DNA from: Oscillospiraceae bacterium
Lineage (GTDB): Bacteria; Bacillota; Clostridia; Oscillospirales; Oscillospiraceae
Reading direction: 5' to 3'
Length of the DNA stretch: 64,000 nt
Assembly: GCA_910575505.1 (NCBI GenBank)
Contig: CAJTFK010000012.1
Location: 50,333 to 114,332, forward strand
A model generated the notes under the pieces. That model was given only the letters and a program-made list of their open reading frames with translations, was not told the DNA's origin and searched no databases. Shown one piece after another: positions 43,771 through 54,500 of the stretch (positions are counted from its first letter, which is position 1; each line of letters begins with the position of its first letter). A program made the position numbers and the translations under genes.

Positions 43771-45330
43771 ATGAAAGGAAAGACATACACAGTATTGATT
43801 GTGCTGATTTTCACGGTTGGATTGCTGCTCTCCGCCTGCGGACAGAGCGCACAGCCCGGCACATCTCCTGACTCCGGCCAGGAAATGGATGACGGGGAGC
43901 CGTTCCGGTATCCTGAGAATGACAAGGATTTTTCCGCGCTGAAGACCCCCGGCAGCCAGGAGGCGGCCTATGAATACCAGTCCTTCTTCCTCCCGGCTGT
44001 GGACGGGATCGATCAGCCCTATGTGGGAGACCCCATGCCCTTTTATGAGGACGGCGTGTACTATATCTATTATCTGAAAGAGGGTGGGGACTCCTTCAAT
44101 CACTCCATCTATCTGACTACGACCACGGACTTTGTACACTATACCGAGCAGGACACTCCCGTTCTGGAAGCCTCCCGCAGCGGCGGTCAGGACAGCTGGA
44201 CCGGCACCGGGTCCGTGGTGAAGGTAAACGGAAAATATCTGTTCTTCTATACAGGACATACCAACGCCTCCGATTTGGAGTACAAGGAGAAAATCCTGGT
44301 GGCCGAAGGGGACAGCCCCACCGCCTTTGAAAAGCGGACGGACTGGGAGCTGATTCCGCCTGCCGAGCTGGGCCAGAAAAACGACTTCCGGGACCCCCAG
44401 GCGTACTACGACGAGACGACAGACACCATTTCCCTGACGGTGACGGCTGCTCAGGGCGGCGTGGCCCGGATTTTGAAATTCACCCTCAGCGCCGATTTGC
44501 AGAACGCCCAGTATGACGGCATCATCCTCACCGATCCCACAGGCGATTTCTGGAATCTGGAGTGCAGCGACACCTTCCGCTTGGGGGACAAATGGTACAT
44601 CACTTACTCCGGCCAGGATGACACCCTCTGGTATGCCCTGTCGGACAGCCGCTTCGGACCCTATTCCGAACCCGTACGCCTGGAGGGAAAGCTGTTCTAC
44701 GCAGCAAAGCACGTGGAGGACGGTGAAAACGCCTATATGGTGGGCTGGGTCCGGCGGTCGGAATCTCCGTCCTCTACCCAGGATGTGGCGGCCTGGGGCG
44801 GAAACCTGGCGGTGCAGAAGCTGGTTCAGAAAGCGGACGGCACATTGGCCCTGGCCCCGGCGGATGCGGTTCTGGAGAAATTCTCTGTGCGCCGTGAGCT
44901 GCCTCTGGGAAGTACCGGCGCCTCCATCGAGGCGGGGTCCGCTTACAGCTATGTGGACGCGTTCACCTGCTACGAGCGCTTCGCCGTGACCGGGAGCTTT
45001 ACTTATTCCGGCGGCGGTTCCTTCGGACTCTGCTTTGACTACAACGGCAAAGAGGACAAGTACAAAACCATTTCCGTTGACCCGGAATCCGGACTGCTTC
45101 AGCTTTTCTTCAACCAGGGCGGCACCCTGATTGCGGAGAGCGCCGTCAGCCTGGAAGCCGGCAGGGACTATCCGTTTACCTATATCCAGGAGGGCTCGGC
45201 GGGCATTTTCTATATCGACAACGAAGCGGCCCTCACGGTGCGGCTCTACGGCGTCAGCGGGAAGCCCATCAGACTTTTTGCGGAGAACAATACCGTGCGG
45301 TTCTCCTCCCTGCGGCAATACACGGATTGA
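43771..45330 (+). CDS. GH32-type glycosidase lipoprotein, cell-surface
   Basis: 519 residues. Signal peptide with lipobox LSAC, a short linker, then a five-bladed propeller with YVGDPMPFYEDGVYYIYYL (nucleophile Asp, near residue 87), KNDFRDPQAYYD (RDP motif) and NLECSDTF (acid/base Glu in the EC motif). A C-terminal beta-sandwich module ends RLFAENNTVRFSSLRQY. The order and the three motifs fit GH32, which cleaves beta-fructosides such as levan and inulin; the replacement of WMNDPNG by YVGDPMPF marks a divergent subgroup, so specificity is uncertain. Its whole catalytic part is closely related to the C-terminus of the giant protein at 48551-56245. Confidence 0.87.
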   Translation: MKGKTYTVLIVLIFTVGLLLSACGQSAQPGTSPDSGQEMDDGEPFRYPENDKDFSALKTPGSQEAAYEYQSFFLPAVDGIDQPYVGDPMPFYEDGVYYIYYLKEGGDSFNHSIYLTTTTDFVHYTEQDTPVLEASRSGGQDSWTGTGSVVKVNGKYLFFYTGHTNASDLEYKEKILVAEGDSPTAFEKRTDWELIPPAELGQKNDFRDPQAYYDETTDTISLTVTAAQGGVARILKFTLSADLQNAQYDGIILTDPTGDFWNLECSDTFRLGDKWYITYSGQDDTLWYALSDSRFGPYSEPVRLEGKLFYAAKHVEDGENAYMVGWVRRSESPSSTQDVAAWGGNLAVQKLVQKADGTLALAPADAVLEKFSVRRELPLGSTGASIEAGSAYSYVDAFTCYERFAVTGSFTYSGGGSFGLCFDYNGKEDKYKTISVDPESGLLQLFFNQGGTLIAESAVSLEAGRDYPFTYIQEGSAGIFYIDNEAALTVRLYGVSGKPIRLFAENNTVRFSSLRQYTD

Positions 45331-45353
45331 CTTTCAGACAGGAGGCGGCAGAC

Positions 45354-46013
45354 GTGAAAAGCGTATTTGATATTGACGGCCCGGTTATAAGCGTGGTCAT
45401 CCGTATTTTTGACTGCATCTGCCTCAGTATTCTGTGGCTGCTGTTTTCCCTTCCCATCCTCACTATCGGAGCATCCTCCACAGCGCTGTATGTGACGGTA
45501 CACCGGTATCTCCGCCGGGAGGAAGGGCATCTTCTGCGCACCTTCCTGGACGCGTTCCGGGACAATTTCAAGCGTTCCACGCTGGTGTGGCTGGCCGCCC
45601 TGTGCGTGCTGGGACTCCTGACGGCGGACATTCTGGTCCTGCGCACGATGGTCCTGAACAGGCATCCCATGGGAAGGCTGTACTGGCTGTCGCTGATTCT
45701 TGGCGGCGCGGCGGCGGTATGGACGGCGTACTGCTTCGCCTATGCGGCCCACTTTCAGGGCAGAGCCAGGGACGTGCTGCGCTTCAGTCTGTTTCTGACC
45801 CTTGCCCATCCTGTCCGGACCCTGGGCGCGTTCCTGATTCTGTTTGCCGCCGTGCTGGCGGTCATGACCGCGCCGGGATTGATCGCCATTGTTCCCGCCG
45901 CCGTCTGCTGGCTGGAAAGTTCGGTGATGGAAAAGGTATTTTTGCTTCATATGAATCCGGGGGACGCGGAGCGGGAGACACATAATCCATCAAATAAAGG
46001 AGCATCACTGTGA
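45354..46013 (+). CDS. YesL-like (DUF624) membrane protein
   Basis: GTG start at 45354 after ACAGGAGG; an upstream TTG at 45327 would overlap the previous gene and is less likely. 219 residues with four to five membrane segments (CICLSILWLLFSLPILTIGASSTALY, WLAALCVLGLLTADILVL, and two further ones). This matches DUF624/YesL proteins, which are common next to LplABC-type sugar transporters and GH genes but have no assigned reaction. Its stop overlaps the next start (GTGA), so it is translationally coupled to the GH32 gene. Confidence 0.88.
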   Translation: MKSVFDIDGPVISVVIRIFDCICLSILWLLFSLPILTIGASSTALYVTVHRYLRREEGHLLRTFLDAFRDNFKRSTLVWLAALCVLGLLTADILVLRTMVLNRHPMGRLYWLSLILGGAAAVWTAYCFAYAAHFQGRARDVLRFSLFLTLAHPVRTLGAFLILFAAVLAVMTAPGLIAIVPAAVCWLESSVMEKVFLLHMNPGDAERETHNPSNKGASL

Positions 46014-47500
46014 AGAATAAAAATCTGCTGTTTGCCAGGACCTATGAACAGGCGATGGCCGGGAGCGCGGGCCGGGAATGCAAACCCATATTCCATCTTG
46101 CCCCCTACATCGGGTGGATGAACGACCCCAACGGCTTCTGCTTCTATCAGGGTCAATACCACCTGTTTTACCAGTATAATCCCTACTCCACCGAATGGGA
46201 CTCCATGCACTGGGGCCACGCCGTAAGCCGTGATCTCCTGCACTGGACCTATCTGCCTGTTGTGCTGGCCCCCGACGAGTTTTATGACGCCCAGGGCTGT
46301 TTTTCCGGCAGCGCCATCGAACTCCCCGACGGAAAACATCTGCTGCTCTATACCGGCGTACGGGACGAGGGCGGAGACAGTGAAAAGACAGTCCAGACCC
46401 AGTGCGCCGCCATCGGGGACGGCACGGACTACCAAAAATACGCCGGGAATCCTGTCATTGACGAGTCCACCCTGCCCACCGGCCTGAGCCGGAATGACTT
46501 CCGGGACCCCAAGGTCTGGCTGGAGGCGGACGGTTCCCTGCGCTGTGTGGCAGGCGCCTGCGACATGGAGCATCTGGGCCGCATCCTTCTGTTCAGCAGT
46601 CAGGACGGGCTCTCCTGGAAATTCGAGAGCGTTCTGGCGGAAAATGACGGGCGGCTGGGGCGGATGTGGGAATGCCCTGACTTCTTTCCCCTGGACGGAA
46701 AGCACGTCCTGCTGGTCAGCCCCCAGGATATGCTGCCCGAGGGCTTTGAGTACCACAACGGCAACGGAACGGTCTGTATGATCGGCCGCTATGACGGGCC
46801 GTCGAAACGGTTTATTCCGGAAGCGGATCAGGCCATTGACTACGGCATCGACTTCTACGCCCCTCAGACGGTTCTGACGCCGGACGGAAGGCGGGTCATG
46901 ATCGGCTGGATGCAGAACTGGGACACCTGCAAGCTCAGCGGAACCCCTGACCGCCAGTGGTTTGGGCAGATGAGCCTGCCCCGGGAGCTGTCTGTCCGGA
47001 ACGGGCGGCTGTTCCAGACCCCCATCCGGGAGCTGGAGCAGTACCGGAGCAATCCTGTGTCTTACCGGGATGTGGAGGTCCAGGGGGAACTGACGCTGGC
47101 GGGAATCGAGGGGCGTCTGGTTGACCTGGAAATCACAATCCGCCCGTCGGACGCATCCCGGCTGTATCAGAAATTCGCGGTCCGTTTTGCCCAGGATGAG
47201 CGGTATAAGACGGCCCTGAGCTTCCGGCCTCATGAGTCCACGCTGAAAATCGACCGGAAATTTTCCGGGTCCCGCAGGGCCTATATCCATCAGCGCCGCA
47301 GTCTGGTCCCTCAGACAGACGGTACGCTGAAGCTGCGGCTCATTCTGGACCGGTTCAGCGCGGAGGTGTTTGTCAACGACGGAGAGCAGGTCATGACGGC
47401 CACCATTACCACCGGCCTTGCGGCCAAGGGGATTTCTTTTTTCGCGGACGGTCAGGTCCTGATGGATGTTACCAAATACGATTTGTTTGCGGAGGGCTGA
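46010..47500 (+). CDS. Intracellular GH32 beta-fructosidase (sucrose-6-phosphate hydrolase-like)
   Basis: 496 residues, GTG start after AAAGGAGC. No signal peptide. All GH32 catalytic motifs are standard: WMNDPNG with the nucleophile Asp (about 34-40), FSGSAIE, FRDPKVW and WECPDFF with the acid/base Glu, plus a C-terminal beta-sandwich (about 340-496). It hydrolyses sucrose or imported fructo-oligosaccharides to fructose. Because no PTS is encoded here, unphosphorylated substrates delivered by the ABC transporter are more likely than sucrose-6-phosphate. Two bases separate it from the fructokinase gene. Confidence 0.95.
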   Translation: MKNKNLLFARTYEQAMAGSAGRECKPIFHLAPYIGWMNDPNGFCFYQGQYHLFYQYNPYSTEWDSMHWGHAVSRDLLHWTYLPVVLAPDEFYDAQGCFSGSAIELPDGKHLLLYTGVRDEGGDSEKTVQTQCAAIGDGTDYQKYAGNPVIDESTLPTGLSRNDFRDPKVWLEADGSLRCVAGACDMEHLGRILLFSSQDGLSWKFESVLAENDGRLGRMWECPDFFPLDGKHVLLVSPQDMLPEGFEYHNGNGTVCMIGRYDGPSKRFIPEADQAIDYGIDFYAPQTVLTPDGRRVMIGWMQNWDTCKLSGTPDRQWFGQMSLPRELSVRNGRLFQTPIRELEQYRSNPVSYRDVEVQGELTLAGIEGRLVDLEITIRPSDASRLYQKFAVRFAQDERYKTALSFRPHESTLKIDRKFSGSRRAYIHQRRSLVPQTDGTLKLRLILDRFSAEVFVNDGEQVMTATITTGLAAKGISFFADGQVLMDVTKYDLFAEG

Positions 47501-47502
47501 GC

Positions 47503-48462
47503 ATGAAAAAATTTGATGTGACCGCGTTGGGCGAACTGCTGATCGACTTTACGGAAAACGGCCTCAGCAGTCAGGGGAACACCCTCTTTGAGGCCAACCC
47601 CGGCGGCGCGCCCTGCAATGTGCTGGCAATGCTGACGAAGCTGGGCCGTTCCTGCGCCTTTGTGGGCAAGGTGGGAGAAGATCTGTTCGGCCATCTGCTC
47701 CACGACGCGGCGGCGGAGACAGGCGTCTGCATGGATTACCTGCTGTTTGACAGGGATGCCCGCACCACGCTGGCCTTTGTCAAGACCTTCCCTGATGGCG
47801 ACCGGGATTTTTCCTTCTACCGGAACCCCGGCGCGGACATGTGCCTCAGGGAGGAGGATCTGCCCCTGGACGTGATTTCCAACAGCCGCATCTTTCATTT
47901 CGGTACCCTGTCTATGACCCATGAGGGGGTGCGCCGGGCTACCAATCAGGCTGTCGGCTGCGCAAAAAAGAGCGGAGCGCTCATTTCCTTTGACCCCAAC
48001 CTTCGTCCGCCGCTCTGGGATGACCTGAAAAACGCCCGCATCCAGATCGAATGCGGTCTGTCCAAGTGTGATATCCTGAAGATTGCCGATAATGAGCTGG
48101 AATTTATGACCGGGACAACGGATTTTGACCAAGGCGCGGCGATCCTCCGGAAAGCGTTTCCCAATATTCGTCTGATGAACGTTACCGCCGGCGGGTCGGG
48201 CAGTTATTCCTATTATGAAGGGTTCCGGGTATTCGTCCCCGCGCTCAAAATGAAAAACACGATTGAAACCACCGGCGCCGGAGATACCTTCTGCGCCTGT
48301 GTTCTGAACTATATTCTCGAACATGGGCTGTCCGGGCTGAAGGAAGAGGGCCTTCGTGAAATGCTCACGTTTGCCAACACAGCCGCGGCGCTCATCACCA
48401 CCCGGAAAGGAGCCCTGCGGGTCATGCCGTCCAGGGAGGAAATCAACGAACTGTTGTTGTGA
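47503..48462 (+). CDS. scrK: Fructokinase (PfkB/ribokinase family)
   Basis: 319 residues. Family signatures are the N-terminal GELLIDFTENG and GGAPCNVLAMLTKLG (first PfkB signature, about 38-52) and the C-terminal TTGAGDTFCACVLNYIL (second signature, about 260-276) with the catalytic Asp in GAGD. It phosphorylates fructose with ATP to give fructose-6-phosphate. Its place directly after an intracellular GH32 makes the product of that enzyme its substrate. Confidence 0.94.
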   Translation: MKKFDVTALGELLIDFTENGLSSQGNTLFEANPGGAPCNVLAMLTKLGRSCAFVGKVGEDLFGHLLHDAAAETGVCMDYLLFDRDARTTLAFVKTFPDGDRDFSFYRNPGADMCLREEDLPLDVISNSRIFHFGTLSMTHEGVRRATNQAVGCAKKSGALISFDPNLRPPLWDDLKNARIQIECGLSKCDILKIADNELEFMTGTTDFDQGAAILRKAFPNIRLMNVTAGGSGSYSYYEGFRVFVPALKMKNTIETTGAGDTFCACVLNYILEHGLSGLKEEGLREMLTFANTAAALITTRKGALRVMPSREEINELLL

Positions 48463-48550
48463 TTCCGGTCTGCCGGATGGCTCTGCCGCTCCTGACAGTT
48501 CGAGCGTTTTAAGAATGGATGTGTTGATCATAATGAGGGAGGAAAGAGCA

Positions 48551-51500
48551 ATGAAAAAGCAAAAAAGGCTGATGGCCGGAGTCCTCTTGCTCACGATGCT
48601 GCTGTCCCTGATGGGAGGCGGTTTGCCAAGGGCCGCTGCGGTCCAGCCTTCCGTGACGGTTACGACGGACCGGGAGCTTGCCTATGACCCCCTGGCGCCG
48701 GCGGCCCGTATTGCATATGAGCAGCATGAAGAAGGTTATACCGTCTCGCTGGACCGTGCCGAGGACAGTGTGACCATGAATATCACCGCTGTACCGGGCG
48801 GCGAAAACAGCCGTGCCGCGGAGAAAGCACAGCTGTATATCCATACAGGCGTGCAGCTCAAGGCGGGTACTGCCTATCAGATAAGCTTTTCCCTGTTCGC
48901 GGAGAACGCACAGCCGGAATACGCGGTCTGCTTTGACGGCGGTTCCGCAAAGGCCGTTTATGGTATGCTGGAAGGCCGCAGCATCAAAGCGGGGGGCGCC
49001 GATCAGGTGAAATACCAGATCACGCCCCAGGCCGAAAGCGGCGAGCTGGTTCTGCGGCTGCTGCTGGGGAAGACCTCGGAAACGGGCAACACCCTTCGCT
49101 TCTCCGGCCTTGCAGTAGGAGAGGCCCCCAAAAACGTAGTGGGCCGGGACGCGGTGCTGGTGGAGGACCTGGACTACAGCGCACCGGGGTTCATCCGTTA
49201 CTGGACCCATACCGACCGGGCGGCGGAGGTTGTCTGCGACGGGAAATCCGCAACACTGACCGTGACGAACAGCCCTCTGAAGGACGCTGAGGTCTGGAAA
49301 ATCAAGCTGTTTGTGGCGACGGGACTCAAGCCGGCACCGGGTAAGACCTACCATTTTACTGCCACAGTCGACTCCACAGCCAAGCAGGGCTTCGAACTCT
49401 GCTATAACGAGGGCGAAACGGAAAAGGGCTATGGCGCGGAGTATTCCCAGCGGCTGACGGGACAGAGCCAGACGCTGGATTATCTTGTCCGGATTCCCAA
49501 GGACAAGGAAAACCCCGGCGAGCTGATTTTCCAGTTCTCCCTGGGTAAACTGAAAACCGGCGACAAGGTGACGCTCAGCGATATCCGTCTCGAAGAGGCG
49601 TTTCCAAGCTACAGTGATGTGCTGTCAGACGATTTTTCCTTCAATGACGATAACACTTCTATTGGTGTGATTGAGCCTGCAACAAGAATCAAAAACGCGG
49701 TAAACGCCAATCCGGTTGTCAACTGGTCCGGCGAAAGCTCTGTTACGAAAAACGGCGACTGCGCAGGAGATCTGACGGTCACAGGCGGGCGTGCGACTTT
49801 GGAAATCAACGGCGGTCAAAATCTTTGGGATGCACGTTTTAATATTGACACAGCCGCAAATTTGAAAGCGAACACTTCTTATCGCGTCAGTTTTGCCGTC
49901 CAGGCGGAAAGAGACTATGCGGAGTATGAAGTCCTGTACGGCACAGCGCTGAACGGAGTGGATAACAACCAGACTTACGGTTCGCTCAAAGGACTTTCTC
50001 TCACAGCGGGCGAAACTGAAACAATAGAGTACATCATTACCCCGGAAACGGCGGGAGGACTTTTGATTTCTTTGCAAGCCGGTAAAACGGACGGAAGATA
50101 TAATGCTGTTACAGTGAGCGGTTTCAAGATTGAGGAAGTGGCCGCCGGACAGCCCGCCGGAGACAATCTTGCCTCTGTGCGCTACCCCGCAGAGGTTGAT
50201 CCATCGGAGGTTATAGATGGTGTGAGCTATGAGGCGGCGAATTCCGGCGGCAACGCATCCACAGCAGGCATTGATGGAAGTGCATTCAAGCTGGATGTCA
50301 CTGCGATTGACAGCGAACCGGCCCCGTGGAAATCCAAACTCTACCTCAAAACTGGTATTACACCGGAAAAAGGCAAGACTTATGAGGTCAGCTTCGACAT
50401 CAAGGGCACAGATGCACAGTCAGATTGGGAAATCAATTATGGAAAAAGCGCTGATAATAAGGATTATGGCGCAGCGTATTCCGGAAACCTGCCGGCTGTT
50501 TCAACAGGAACTGCTCAGACAGTGACACAGACCATTCCTGCTGCAGACAGCAACGGGGAACTTTGGATTATTCTTTGCCTCGGAAAATCTGTGAATACAT
50601 ATTGGGTCAGCAATGTAAAAGTCACGGAAAAAGGCGGGACGGAAATACCCCCCGACCCTCCCGGCCCACCGGAGGGAAGTCCCGGTTCCTTCAGTGTCCG
50701 GGCAGACGGGGCCTTTGGCGGCAGCATTACCGGCGACGGAAGCTCCGCTGTCATGATCTGTACCGGCGGCGACGCAGGGGAAGACAACGCCTGGAAGCGC
50801 GGAATGTTCACCGGCGATATCTGCAATCTTTCCGCCGGAAACAGCTATCAGGTCAGCTTCGATATCGAGGCGACTGCTGATACGCCCTTTGAGGTCTGTT
50901 ATAACAAGGACAGCGACTGGGATGCAGGAGAGAAAGGCTTCGGCTGGCAGGGCGGTTTGACCGCAGCTTCAACGTCTTCCTCTGTTACCCAAACCGTAAC
51001 CGCCGGCACAGGCGGCAAGCTCCGTCTGCGCATAGACCTGGGCCGGGCGGCAGAGGGTACACAGGTTACCGTCTCCAATATTCAGGTTCGGAAAATTGAG
51101 CAAGCGCCTGCAGGCGGCAGCCTTGCTTCCTCGGTAAATTACAGCGGTTTCACTGCCAGAGACAACAAAGGCACGATCACCGCCTCTGGTAATTCCGCCA
51201 CAATAACCTGTGCTGCCCAGGAAAGTGACCCGGCGTCATGGCAGCGGGGAATGTTCACTGGTGAAATCTGCAATCTTTCCGCCGGGAACAGCTATCAGGT
51301 CAGCTTTGACATTACAGCAACTGCGGAAACGCACTTCGATGTCTGTTATAACAAGGACAGCGACTGGGGCGATGGTGAAGGTGCTTTCGGTCATGAGTAC
51401 AACCTGGCCGCAGCTTCGGAATCGAGTACGGTGAAGCATACCATAACCCCGGACGCAGACGGCAAGCTTCTTATGCGCATTGACCTCGGGCTTGCTGCAG

Positions 51501-54500
51501 AGAACACACAGGTTACGGTCAGCAGCATCCAGGTGCATAAGCTGGAAGGAACGCCTGCTGGCGATGATCTTGCCTCGGTTGACTATCCTGACAGCGGTTC
51601 CGGCAGTCAAAGTGAATCTCGCATCAGAAAAGCGGGCTCTTATGACCGCCGCATGACCGGCAAAGAAAATTCTGCCGGGGAAAGAACGGTTTCCCTGATG
51701 AGACCTGACTTCTCCGGCAGTCCCGCTCAACTCAGGAAAGCCTCCCGTTATACACATACCATGACTGCCGGCAGAAATTTTGCTTCGGCGAGAGCTGCAA
51801 TCAACCCCGGCGCTTTCCGTGTCAGGGCGGTGGATGCTTATAGCGGTACAATCACCGGCGACGGGACTTCCGCCACGATAACCTGCACTGGCGGCGATTC
51901 CGGAGAAATGTGGAAGCGAGGATTGTTCATCGACGATATTTGCCGCCTTTCCACAGGAACCAGTTACCTGGTCACCTTTGATATTACGGCGGATGCGGAG
52001 ACGCCCTTTGAGGTCTGCTATAACAAAGATGAGGATTGGGGAGCGGGTGAAAAGGGCTTTGGCGCGGAATACGGTTTGACCGCAAATTCAGGAAAAAGTA
52101 CGGTTGCACATACCGTAACCCCGGCGGCAGACGGAAGTCTGCGCCTGCGCATCGACCTGGGCCGGGCGGCTGATAATACCGGGGTCACAATCAGCAACAT
52201 TCAGGTCCGTGCAATCGGGTACACCACCATCTCGGCAGAAACCATCGACTGTTTCGGCTCCGTCTCAGCGGAGGGCATCGAGGGATACGTAACGGACCTG
52301 ACAAAAAACAGTGACAGCGCGGTGCTGAAGGTCACAAAGCCCGCTGATGATGCAACAGGCTGGAAGGCCAAGCTGTTCATCCGCACCGGCGTGGCCTATA
52401 ACCCGAACAAAGCCTACCGCGTCCAATTCGACATCACGGCGGAGAATGCGGTCAAGGAATTCTGCGTGATTTCTCAGGGCGTTCCGGACAGCGAGGACAT
52501 CCGGGGCACCTGGGCCCTGACCCTCGGCGAGGGGGAGACGAAAACCGTCACCACAAGGCCGGTCCCGGCGGGCATGGGAACCGGAGAACTGGTGCTCCAA
52601 TTGGAGCTGGGCAATTTCGAGGGAACGGAAAATACCTTCACGGTCAGCAATGTCAGGGTAGAAGAGGTAGAACTGGAGATCAGCTGTGAGTACGACGCAG
52701 AGCTTGATTTCAGAGGCAGCACCCCGTCTGTGCTGATCAGAGACACGCCTCCTGCCGCTATGATGGAGTTCTGGAAGGTCAAGCTGTTCATCAACACGGG
52801 CGTTTACGCGGAGAAAGGCGAAACCTACCGCGTCTCCTTTGACACCTGGGCCTTCAAGGACATGGACTTCGAGATCAATTACAACCGCATCCCTGATGAG
52901 GGGGACGAGGAAGAAAGCGGTTACGGTTCCGTCTATGGCCTCCACGCCGCACGCAATCAGGAAACCACCGTGGAGCATATTTTCACCGCTTCGAGAGACG
53001 GCGTGCTGAGGCTTCAGCTCATGCTCGGAAAGGCTCCGGACCCGAATACGGTTTCGGTGCGCAATCTCAGAGTCGAGCGCGTCACCTATACCTATGCCCG
53101 CAAGAGCGCTCTGCCTGTTGAAGTGGAATATAAAAACCCCGGCGCCGTCAGCTATTGGGTCCATGAAGATTATTCCACGGCCTTTGCCGGCACGGACAGC
53201 TCCATCACGGCAAATATTACATCCGCTCCCGCGAAAGGGGCGGAACCCTGGAAAATCAAGCTCTTCCTGGATACGGGGAAAACGCTCCAGGCGGGCAAAT
53301 ACTACAAGGTCTCCGCCAACGTCAGCGCAAAGACGGCCCAGGACTATGAGATCTGCTATAACAACGGCGGCGTTGAAATGGGCTACGATTCCCTGAGCGG
53401 GCTGAGGGCCGAGGCCGGGAAAACCGGGACGGCGGAGAAGATCATCGCCGTTCCAAAGGATCAGACCGGACTGAATCATCTGACGCTCCAGTTCAACCTT
53501 GGCAGGACTACCGCCGCCAACGCAGTCACCGTCAGCGGCATCAAGGTGGAGGAGGTTTCTCTTTCGTACACCGATATGATGCCGGAGAATTTTGCGTACA
53601 CCGAAGGCGGCGCCCTCAGCGTCTGGACAAATCCGGATTACAGCGCGGCGCTGGAGGGCGGAGACGGCAAGGCAACGCTCCGCATCACAAACGTACCCGC
53701 CGTCGGCGCGGAGGTCTGGAAGACAAAGCTGTTCATTGACACCGGCGCCATCCTCTCGGCGGGCAGAACCTATCTCATCCGTGCGGATCTGCTGGCGGCG
53801 AAGACCCAGAACTATGAGGTCTGCTTCAACAACGAGGAGACGGAAAAAGGCTTTGACGCCCTCTACAACCAGACCATCACCGCAGGACAGAAGACAACGG
53901 TTGAGAAACAGATCACCGTTCCCGCCTCCATGACCGACGCGGGGAGGCTGATTCTCCAGCTTTCTGTGGGCGGCGCTGTGACGAATGACATCACGGTCAG
54001 CGGCGTATCCGTGCAGGAACTGAATTTCGGAACAGGCGGCGGACAGCCTCCGGCTGACGCGGTGCTCAATCTGCGCGGCGCTTCGGGAACTTTGGATTCC
54101 GCGAGCAGGAAACTGACCTGTCAGATGCCGGAGAACACCTCCGGGGACAGAGCGGTTCTGATGGAGGGCGCGGACCTCCGGGCAGGAGATTTGTATACCG
54201 TCTCTTTCACGGCCCAGGCAAGCAAAAATCTGTCTGGTACCCTTTCTCTCCGCCAGGCCGGCGGGAATTCTCCCGTCCTCTCCGAGCCGTTCCAGCTAAT
54301 AACCAAAGAAAGGGTTTACTCCTTCACAACCAAAGACCGGCTGACTGAAGGCGGCGCTTATGATTTGCTCTGGCAGTTCGAAAACGGCGGCGCGGATGTG
54401 GAAATCTCTAACGTTACTGTGACTTCTCCGCCTGAGACACTGGAAATCGTCCACGGAAAGCAGGCAATCGCAGTCAACGGAAAAACGGTTACAGCGGACA

